Below the pieces are notes generated by a model. It did no database searches and was not told the DNA's origin. It saw only the letters and a program-made list of their open reading frames with translations. DNA of 64,000 nt. It comes from Notospermus geniculatus (Eukaryota > Nemertea > Pilidiophora > Heteronemertea > Lineidae). The stretch spans positions 80,702 through 144,701 of the forward strand of contig NMRB01000170.1 in the NCBI GenBank assembly GCA_002633025.1. The letters are read 5' to 3'. The position numbers were made by a program, and so were the translations under genes. Shown here piece by piece: positions 51,696-59,690 of the stretch. Within the stretch, counting starts at the first letter, position 1. Each line of letters begins with the position of its first letter.

Positions 51696-52345
51696 GCCAT
51701 CTTCAAGTTTGATGTTCATCTACAGTACAGCAATCTTATAATGATGTGGAATGGAATCACTTTTCTTAGCACATGATTCTCACTCTGTGCATATCTCAAT
51801 GAATATTCATGTTTTCATCACTGATTGTGGAGCTAATTTGCATATACGCACATTAAAGCAAAATGCCTTTGGCGCAATGGCTTATATTACATTGAAGTTC
51901 CTCAGCTAGAGCAACATAACTCAGCTGTTAACCCATCCATTCAGTATCCTGAAGGTGAAGTAAATTTTTGAAGTAGGTGGTAGTAAAGTTTGTCCTGCCT
52001 TGTGATGATTTATATAGCTTGGGGCGTGATGGGCACAAAATTAGGACGTCACAGATACTAGGTATTCACGATGAGTAAAACCACCACCACAAACCCTCCC
52101 ACTGGATTGTCTACAGGGTAATAAATCAGGGTTTTAGTGGTAGTGAAGTTATGAAATATTCATTAGTAGAACATGGTGCATTCTACACTTCATCTCTGTT
52201 GTCTACCTTTCCTCTTTGTTGATTTGTTCCCCTTGGGTTAGCTGCTGCATCTTCCCTTTCTGAACATTACTAGCAGCACTCGCAGCCTCTACAAAGTGTG
52301 CCTACCCATCTGAAGACATCAATGATAAAATAATTTTTGCAGAAA

Positions 52346-52676
52346 CCAGGGGCCAATTCCATAAAAGCATTCTAACTTAGAATGATACTAGGCGTTAGCA
52401 GGGTTCCAAATGCTTACACTGGAAAAAATATTTTCTTACTTTCTTGGGAGTGAGACAAGAAAATCACAAGAAAAAGTACAGATTTTCTTGTCTCACTCCC
52501 AAGAAAGTAAGAAAATAAGAAAATATTTTTTCCAGTGTAGTTGGTTGCTTGTTAGCAACCGTGCTAAGCTAAGAATAGTTTTACGGAAGAGGCTTAGCAA
52601 GCAACTAAGAGATAGAATGATTCTAGTGTGGTTTAGCAGCCAACTAGATGTATGGTTTTGTGGAATTGGCCCCTGG
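52346..52676. mobile_element. Outer MITE, CCAGGGGCCAATTCCA termini
   Basis: A 331-base unit with perfect 16-base terminal inverted repeats. Subterminal words such as CTTAGC/GCTAAG and TTGCTTG recur on both sides. A second, unrelated MITE is inserted at 52417-52537, so the original element was about 210 bases. Confidence 0.85.
52417..52537. mobile_element. Inner MITE nested in the outer one, CACTGGAAAAAATATT termini
   Basis: A palindromic 121-base element with ends CACTGGAAAAAATATTTTC and the complement, flanked by TA (52415-52416 and 52538-52539). The TA duplication fits the Tc1/mariner superfamily. The arms of about 50 bases contain CTTTCTTGGGAGTGAGACAA. Confidence 0.88.
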
Positions 52677-53194
52677 CTGTGTTTCCTAAGCATTCCTTAG
52701 TCCAATTTCCCCATGGCGCACATGTGCCCTTGGCAATCTTTGTGGATGTCCTCGAGCATTACCATTTGACACTTGCTCCTCTCAATATTCATACCAGGCT
52801 CTGTCCAAGATTATTGATGCTGCTATTTGACCAATATGCCACCTCCACTTCATGCCACTTATTAATACTGCCCTGCGCTGGTACCTGGGTGCTGACAGGA
52901 ATCAGCAATGATCATTGGACATCATTGTCTTATCAAAATTTCATCAGATTTCTGTAAGGGATGGGTGATGTATGGACATGAGGATTATGGGGCGCTTATG
53001 AAATTCTGGAGATGATCTGCCAGTTCTGGTTGGACTTGCTGGGAGTGGAAGCTTTGAGAGGCCAGTCTTTTTGCATTGTCATATATTTTGCAGCTGGAAC
53101 TTCCGAAGATTTTAGCCCCTGTTTACAAGTCTTTTAAAAATCATTGGAATTATAACAGCTGACAAAGGAGGGATCCCACTCAAGAAGGAACTCC

Positions 53195-53354
53195 TAAAGC
53201 GGCCCATATACGTGCAATATTATTGTGCAATATGAGGCTCCAAATGGGCAATATTATTGCCAATCTTTCTTCTACCCATCATGCCAGAAGCACACTATTC
53301 CCCTATTTTGGGCCCCATATTGTGCAATAATATTGATCATGTATGGGCGGCTTA
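53195..53354. mobile_element. 160-bp inverted-repeat element
   Basis: The left arm TAAAGCGGCCCATATACGTG continues through CAATATTATTGTGCAATATG; the right arm is its imperfect complement ending CATGTATGGGCGGCTTA. The arms are about 46 bases. TAA/TTA at the tips could be a target duplication or part of the repeat. Confidence 0.75.
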
Positions 53355-54610
53355 AAAAGCATTTTGTTAAGATTTCTTGTTGTCATACAAATATAACTGC
53401 TGGTTAAAAAGTATTTGCACTTTGTTGACCTTGCAATCATGGTCAGTCTTAATATATTGGGCAGTAAACCCCTGCAGAGTAAAATGTTTGACCACTCGGA
53501 CATATTTTCTTGACCTTCCCTTAATATCCTCTCAGTAATCTGTGTTTATTGCCGACATGATTGCATCATTCTCATTTGATTTGTGAAGCAATGCAGTAAT
53601 AGACAACTTATCTTTATTAGTTGACAATGTACTCGGGATACTGGCATGAAATGGACACTGATTATCACCAATTGCTTGAAATCAACATTAGTACTATCCA
53701 AATGTATTTCATCGCCAATTATTGACAATTTACACAATTTGCAATTTCATTGAGTAGTAAAGCACTAGTTGTGTCAATTTCATCAACATAGACCATTTTA
53801 ATTTCAGTTAAAATGAAATTTCTCTGCTTGCCTGAGGCATGTACAGGAAGATTAACAACCGTGATTTGCATTTTCATTTCACACTTTAACATGGAATTTT
53901 CAACCCTCTGATAGGGGTCTAATATGCAGCTTACGTCTTGGCTGAGCAACAATGTTGGATATAAACAGATGAGGCAATCGTCATGTAATGCAGGAGGAAA
54001 GTATCCCCTATCTAAAGAGATAATTAGTTCAATTGAGGTTAAAGTGAAGAAGCATCTAATACATTGATACTTAATGATCAAAGGTGTGGTCAAATGTTGT
54101 TAGTTGCCCTTCTAACCACCCACTTTTAATGACAGTGAAAGACAAAACACTAGTTCCTGTCACCTAAGGACACATGTCTGTATTCTGCCAAATGAAACTG
54201 CATAACCTGCTCTTTAGAAAGAATGCACAACTGGAGCAAAATATGACACTTCCTAGAAATGATGATGTCTTGAAGACTGTAACCATGGGACAGTTTATAT
54301 GATCAAGATAGCTACCTTCCTTCCGATATACCTTAGGGACTTAATAATCCTCTTTGATTTTTTATTACACACCTCAAGATGAGTCATTCGCTAGGGTCCG
54401 GGGCTGTGATTCCCGCTGTCAGCATGCGTTAACCATTGTGACTACACCTAACCATTGTATTGTTTGCCTTGATCGATAGAGATGCATTACGGACCAGTTT
54501 GTATTGTAAACTCATAATTGAAGGTTGAGCTGTCACATTGGAGTAGTTGAAATATCCATGTCTATCACCATTCTGGTTGCGGGTTTGATTCTCAGTTGGA
54601 TACATCCATC
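53355..54610. other. End of large MAM 1 intron, nothing recognised
   Basis: Non-coding sequence up to the assembly gap. Confidence 0.45.
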
Positions 54611-54656
54611 NNNNNNNNNNNNNNNNNNNNNNNNNNNNNNNNNNNNNNNNNNNNNN
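54611..54656. other. Assembly gap of 46 N
   Basis: The only multi-base run of N in the window. The true length is unknown. It sits 75 bases before exon 5, in the interval where the missing MAM 1 exon must lie. Confidence 0.95.
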
Positions 54657-54731
54657 TCAAATTTTTGAAGAGACATTTCTGTCCCTTTGATTTTTGGTGC
54701 TTAATTAACTCTACTGATTTTATATTTCCAG

Positions 54732-54871
54732 GTGGTTTGCACAATATTTCGACATAGGCGACATTCAAGAACCATTCAGAATCTTCTTCATGTTCACCCG
54801 AGAAGGTGACAGAGGATCGATTGGATTGGATGACATTGAAATACACTGTCGAGGAAAAGACAAAATCAAAG
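54732..54871 (+). CDS. Exon 5: carboxyl end of MAM domain 1
   Basis: A 140-base exon, phase 2 at the start and phase 1 at the end, with acceptor TATATTTCCAG and donor GTAGGA. The peptide WFAQYFDIGDIQEPFRIFF continues to IGLDDIEIHC, the closing motif of MAM domains (a Trp, an FRI strand, then hydrophobic-DDI before the last Cys). The MAM 2 exon structure also ends 2-1. Exon 4 ends in phase 1, so at least one exon (phase 1 to 2, carrying the strands between the second Cys pair and this Trp) is missing between 34732 and 54731. A run of 46 N lies 75 bases upstream. The tail RGKDKIK leads into LDLa domain 2. Confidence 0.88.
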
Positions 54872-55854
54872 GTAGGAAATGCATCTAAAAGGATGAAACA
54901 TCTCTCATGATCAAGGAAATAAATTCATGTTGGTAGCCCTAGGCCTTGTTCCATCAATGCCAACAAGTAGGCCTGCACTGCTTTAAAGTAATATTGACTG
55001 ATATCCAAGTCAAACCTGTGATGGCTGAAAATGATGAAGCAATAGTTCCTTTTTATAAGACTGAAAATTTAAGAAGATGGACCCACAGATCTGTTCTATT
55101 GTAAATGCTGTTCAGATTATGAATGCCAACAGTGGAACAAGAATTATGAGAATGCAGCCAGCAAAAAGTACCTTAATGATATGAATAGAATCTTTAGAAA
55201 TCTGTTGGAATTGTAGGGGACTTGAAATTGAAGTCGCTTGAAGTGAAACGTTGTCATCCTTTGTCGGCTTTGTTACTGACAAGTTTTCTCCACGAGAACC
55301 TGCCTGAATATTGGTCCTAAACATTATCATACTTGGTGCCATCATCACACACCCTTCATGCAGTTTGCAGCATAGATTTTGAATAAATTATACTCTTGTT
55401 TATTTCTGCAGCATTGATGCTGCTGCATTTGATACTGGTGCTTTCTCCTAGGAGTAGGAATGTGAACTAGGCCTTTGGATTAAATAACAGAAGGGATGCA
55501 ACACCCTTCGAGTGTCAAGTGTTCAAGGATGGGGACCTCAGACAAGTGAGGGGTTTTGATCACTGTAGAAATGGAATGAAGTCAAGTCATTGAGATTCTG
55601 GCCAGTGGATTTTCTGTCTGCATACTGTTCCAGTATAGCACGCAGTGTGGTGAGAAATTGGGTAGTTTAGTGTGGTATGTGTCGTGATCTCAGTAGCTTT
55701 TGCAGTGCCATCTATACACCTACCAGCTGAACTACATGTAGGCCTACATGATGGGGATGACATGGATAAGTGATGCGTGGATTATGTTCTTCGGAGGTGT
55801 CTTTCACCTTCATCATCACTCTTCTGTATTGGAATCCACTCTCTTTCTTTTTAG

Positions 55855-55983
55855 AAACAGCACTCAACGGAGATTGCCCTGAGGTCAGCTTCATTTGTTC
55901 GACTTCAGTCTGCAAGAACTTGAACCAAGTGTGTGACTTTGAGGAGGACTGCTTGTATGGAGATGATGAAAAGAATTGTGATA
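55855..55983 (+). CDS. Exon 6: LDL-receptor class A domain 2
   Basis: A 129-base phase 1-1 exon (acceptor CTTTCTTTTTAG, donor GTAAGA). It encodes a complete LDLa module with six cysteines: GDCPEVSFIC, then STSVCKNLNQVC, then DFEEDCLYGDDEKNC. The acidic residues before the last Cys match the calcium site of the family. It lies between the two MAM domains, giving the order MAM-LDLa-MAM that is known from ALK/LTK receptors and from MALRD1-type proteins. Introns on either side are short (983 and 232 bases). Confidence 0.92.
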
Positions 55984-56215
55984 GTAAGATAATTTTCTAG
56001 TTGCTGGAATAAAATTTCCCATTAGGAAATTTTAAATTAGCTGCTCATGGGGACTATTGCTAACAATGTTATGATTTGATATACCCTTAGTCCACAAATT
56101 AACCTATAGTTAGCAAATATTTGCGGGCCAAAAGATTCAGAAATTAAAGAAACAAAGCCCTAAATTACAATAAGAAAACTTTTGGATGACATCTAAGTGT
56201 GCTTGTTTTTTTCAG

Positions 56216-56473
56216 AACTTGTACCTGCATATGGAAAATGTAATTTTGAAGATGGCCTTTGTGGATGGAAAACCGACATGGATGGGGATTACATTTGGCA
56301 GCGAATGAAAGCAGGCAGCAAACCAGATATCAAAGATTCTGCAGGCTCAAGATCAACACACCGTTCACGTTCTTCCAAGTTGGACAACATCGCTCGATTG
56401 GTGACTGGGGGAAGGGGACGAGACCGAAGTCAATCACCAGACGGCAAGGACCATACATATAAAAATGCATCAG
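56216..56473 (+). CDS. Exon 7: start of MAM domain 2 with Arg/Ser-rich insert
   Basis: A 258-base phase 1-1 exon (acceptor TTTTTTTCAG; the donor GTGATC is weak). It starts KLVPAYGKCNFEDGLCGW, the canonical MAM opening, and contains DYIWQRMKAG and, near its end, PDGKDHTYKNASG, which corresponds to the family's usual 'GP..DHT' stretch. Between these lies an unusual insert of roughly 40 residues, rich in Arg and Ser (SRSTHRSRSS, GGRGRDRSQS). The comparable exon of MAM 1 is only 39 codons. The insert is open in this frame and could be a surface loop; a sequencing frameshift or a retained intron piece are alternatives. An NAS glycosylation sequon is present. Confidence 0.88.
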
Positions 56474-56671
56474 GTGATCATAGATACATAATTAAATTTA
56501 TTTTGACTATTCTCTTTAGTGATCGGATTTAAAAATAACCTACCAGAAGTTCGTTCATCATTGATTTGTCCCTTCAACTGGTAACAACATTCTATCGTCA
56601 CAGAGACAATGTCTTTTTCAAGTGAATGTTACATAACAATGTACTTATTATAAACAATTCATATTTTCTAG

Positions 56672-56820
56672 GACACTACATAATGATGACTAAGAACCCA
56701 AAGAAACATGGCCTTTCCATCAGCAGAACGGCAAATGGATTTCTGGAAAGCCCACTTTTCCCAGCGCCACCTCCTGAGAACTATTGTAACAACACGTCAC
56801 CCTACTTTCAACTCTGCAAG
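56672..56820 (+). CDS. Exon 8: second part of MAM domain 2
   Basis: A 149-base exon, phase 1 to 0, with acceptor ATATTTTCTAG and donor GTAGTT. It encodes GHYIMMTKNPKKHG, then NGFLESPLFPAPPPENYC and NNTSPYFQLCK. This is the classic central MAM region: a GxY strand, then 'a.L.SP' followed by the Cys-x-aromatic-x-Cys pair. NNTS provides two overlapping N-glycosylation sequons. It is 198 bases from exon 7 and 186 from exon 9. Confidence 0.92.
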
Positions 56821-57006
56821 GTAGTTGACAGTACAATATAAAAAACTAAGAAATCATAATCTTACAACAGTTATAGTTATTACCTCTGTTGTAATCCTAG
56901 AAATGTCTTTTGGTAAAGTGGAAATTTTGGATGGGCAGTATTATCACAATAATGTGTTTGCATGTTTGCTTCCTATAGTTGATCCAATTTCTGCACTCTT
57001 TTGCAG

Positions 57007-57188
57007 GTCCGGTTGTTTTACGCTACAAAGTACAAACTGACATCACTCTATATCGAATTCCGTCAACAGAACATGTCAAAGAAGGATGTATTCACAAAAA
57101 AAGTCAAACACGGCAGTGCTGATGAGACATATGTGAGACCACACTGGAAACGAGATGTCATAGAGGTACCAGACAAAATCACACAACC
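57007..57188 (+). CDS. Exon 9: third part of MAM domain 2
   Basis: A 182-base exon, phase 0 to 2, acceptor CTCTTTTGCAG and donor GTAAGT. It encodes VRLFYATKYKLTSLYIEF, the long beta strands after the central cysteines, a basic stretch (KKDVFTKKVKHG) where other MAM domains have a loop, and PHWKRDVIEVPDKITQP leading to the final strand. Its counterpart in MAM 1 is the exon that could not be found, so this exon is the best query for locating it. Confidence 0.9.
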
Positions 57189-57328
57189 GTAAGTTTCAGT
57201 CTTCTACTGTTTAACAGTTGCATTAATCTGCCCTGATGACTTACTTGGGCTGTTTGGAGTGGCAGTAGAAATACCTCCGATGTAACTTGGTTGAGTATTC
57301 TGGTTCATGTTCTTCTCTTTTCTTTCAG

Positions 57329-57417
57329 GTATCGGATTAGTCTTCGTGGATTTTATTTCAGTTATGGCAATCTAGTTGTGGATGATATATCTTTGACACC
57401 AGAATGCTTTGGAAAAG
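57329..57417 (+). CDS. Exon 10: carboxyl end of MAM domain 2
   Basis: An 89-base exon, phase 2 to 1, acceptor TTTTCTTTCAG and donor GTGAGC. It encodes YRISLRGFYFSYGNLVVDD, followed by ISLTPECFGK. This is the MAM closing motif (YRI strand, Gly, hydrophobic-DDI, last Cys). The phases 1-1, 1-0, 0-2 and 2-1 over exons 7-10 add up to a complete, phase-1-bordered MAM module. A 1.65-kb intron containing a foldback element follows. Confidence 0.92.
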
Positions 57418-57512
57418 GTGAGCATATTATCAGAATACTTTGTACTGTGGATGCCCTTTAGCTAAAAATACTATCCAAAGCTCCAGTGCACCTACAGGTC
57501 AGGGTGGCCTTA

Positions 57513-58395
57513 ATGCTATGTTCACACTAGAGCGCGGTCCGTTACGAACGTCACGATTGGCAATTCGTAACTGATCGTGGAATATTTGTTTACTTCTCTG
57601 AAGTTTCACGTTTGGATAAGAGGTGATGCGAGTCGATACGTTCTGATGCGCTTGGATGCGACATGGTCGCGATTGGTCAATTTCAGGTGGCACGAATGGC
57701 GCCACGATTGAAATCGTGGTCTTATTCGTGGAGTAATCGTGGTGATCCTATCAGATCGTATCAGATCTTATCACATCTTGAGGGCAATCGTGACGGCAAT
57801 CGTGACAATCTCGTTGATCGTGGGAAATTTTTGAACCGTTCAAAACGTTTATACGATCAATACGATTGCCACGACTGACCTCAAGATCTGAAAAGATCTG
57901 ATAAGATCTCATAAGATCTGATAGGATCGCCACGATTAGCCTACTCCACGATTAAGATCACGATTTCAATCGTGGCGTGAATCGTGATAGTGTGAACACA
58001 GCAAAAAACTGAATCATGAATTTGGTTCAAGACTGCCTCCAAGTATCACGTAGTGAGAAGGGAAGATGCAATACACGGCGCATCTCAACAGAGCGTGGCG
58101 TTAATTCGTCTAGTCCACGATTGATCCCGATCACCACGATTCGTAAGCACGATATAGATGCGATCTCTCGCGCTTTGGTAGGATTTAATGCGATCTGATG
58201 CGATGATCACGATTAACAAATTAATCGTGTTGATCGTAGCAAATTTTTAAACCGGCCAAAACTTTCCTACGATCAACACGATTGCCACGACTGACCTCAA
58301 GATCCAATACGACCTGATAGGATTGCCACGATTACTCCACGATTAAGACCACGACTTCAATCGTGGCCTGAATCGCGATAGTGTGAACATAGCAT
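57513..58395. mobile_element. CpG-rich foldback block built of ATCGTG repeats
   Basis: The termini TGCTATGTTCACACTA and its complement bound 883 bases. The same right end recurs internally near 58004 (TAGTGTGAACACAGCA), so two foldback units seem joined. Unit 1 has arms of about 140 bases around a centre near 57835, unit 2 a centre near 58256. The interior is filled with ATCGTGG/CCACGAT and GATCTTATCAGATC-type words. There is no coding capacity. It lies wholly in the intron between exons 10 and 11. Confidence 0.8.
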
Positions 58396-59071
58396 AAGTG
58401 AAAAGGTTCCTCCTGACGAAGAATTCAATTCTCTTTCAACATACCAGTCGTGGCTTCATCATGATCAGTGGTCAATGCAGCTACCAGTCTGACGTGGTCC
58501 CATAAAATAGTTATCTACTTTGTATGTAGATGGAACTACTGCAGCTTGAACTTCTTTGCTGCGAGTGATGAGCCTGGTTCCATTGTCTCCGTCAGATGTC
58601 ACCATCAAATTGGTATCGACTGGTGGAACATGATACAAGCTGTCCAATGACTATGTGATTTCTTGTCCTTGTGATAGATGGCAGCAAGAAAGGTTTTGTG
58701 AGAGGTGCCCAGAGAGAACTAGATCCATTTATCTACATGTGACTACTAGCTGTTGCCTTCAAACCTGTAAAAAACAAAAAGCAAAGAAAATTCCCAGAAA
58801 TTTGATCCTGTATTAGCCTATCGTTCCCTGGCCATTATTTGTGCCCCCACTTACAGGTGTTTACAAGAACAGAAATTGTATCTTTCAAAGATAGTGTCAA
58901 GGACTGAGATGTTTTTCTGTGTGGGTTTGATAATAGAATAATTAAGGTATCACCCATCACTTATTTTTTTGCCAAAAGAGTTAGTACCTGTTTACTGAGA
59001 AAGGTCCGAGGAACATAAATACTATCGTAAATACTGTATCGCTTATTTTCTCCTTTCTCCCTTTGTTTCAG

Positions 59072-59134
59072 GAAAATATGCAGAGATTGATAGCACGGAT
59101 CTAATTTGTGAGGGACTTGCCCCAAAACCAACTG
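59072..59134 (+). CDS. Exon 11: linker after MAM domain 2
   Basis: A 63-base phase 1-1 exon with acceptor CCCTTTGTTTCAG and donor GTAAGG. It encodes KYAEIDSTDLICEGLAPKPT preceded by a split Gly. No domain is recognised; it contains one Cys. In ALK receptors a linker of this kind separates MAM 2 from the glycine-rich region, but the similarity I see is too weak to make that assignment. Support is splice signals and phase continuity with exon 10. Confidence 0.7.
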
Positions 59135-59185
59135 GTAAGGAATGTTCTACAATTCTCCATGGTCCTGAAGCCATACTGTCTATTA

Positions 59186-59296
59186 GGCTGCTGCATACTA
59201 ACATACACACTACTTGATGAATGGCTGCTGCATACTAACATACACACTACTTGATGAATGGCTGCTGCATACTAACATACACACTACTTGATGAAT
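59186..59296. repeat. 37-bp tandem repeat, three units
   Basis: Three identical units starting GGCTGCTGCATACTAACATA, in the intron after exon 11. Confidence 0.95.
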
Positions 59297-59630
59297 GATT
59301 GCACTCTGTCTCTTGATGGATTGTCCCTAGAAAGATACTCATAAACCCTGGAAGTCATATAGGCCTACTGTGTTCTGCCAGTCTGATTGTGTCCTTGGAA
59401 TAGTAGACAACAATCTAAGAGCATTGTAGATATGACACATGTGAGATTCTCATATTGATAAGAAATTTGTGAAATGTGAAGCAGTACCTGGTAGCCAATC
59501 AAGATCAGCTTGAAATGAATCAAAATCTTTATTGGGCATTGGGGGTTAAAAAGGAGTGGAATTCATTCATGGTGATTGACGATCCACCCTCGCCCATCCC
59601 TGTTCATGACATCATAGCCATAACTTGCAG

Positions 59631-59690
59631 GCATATTTTATGATTGCACCAATGCTGCTCTTTGGGATGGGTTCTCTCTTACACTTGAAG
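59631..59690 (+). CDS. Possible exon 12: short phase 1-1 exon
   Basis: Sixty bases open in phase 1-1 between a TTGCAG acceptor with a poor pyrimidine tract and a GTTAGT donor. The peptide would be IFYDCTNAALWDGFSLTLE with a split Gly at each end. The phase fits exon 11 exactly, and the composition (Cys, Trp, Tyr) is protein-like, but the splice signals are weak and no domain is recognised. It may be a chance open stretch. Confidence 0.3.

Larger units (their letters stand above)
49749..52345. other. Large MAM 1 intron, mostly unrecognised
   Basis: Non-coding apart from the SINE piece and short tandem repeat near 51.6 kb. A strong acceptor-like site lies at 50914, but no phase-compatible exon with a good donor follows. 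Confidence 0.45.

Noticed and set aside
54385-54450. tRNA-like segment on the minus strand (TGGTTAACGCATGCTGAC)
   Set aside because: B box too degenerate and no cloverleaf.
55112-55348. Minus-strand 78-codon ORF with a carboxyl-terminal hydrophobic segment resembling a tail-anchored protein
   Set aside because: Chance-level length, lies in the 983-base intron between exons 5 and 6 on the opposite strand, and no other support.
34116-59134. Naming the gene ALK or MALRD1
   Set aside because: The diagnostic parts (kinase and transmembrane segment, or more MAM/LDLa modules) are outside the window; the domain order alone does not decide.
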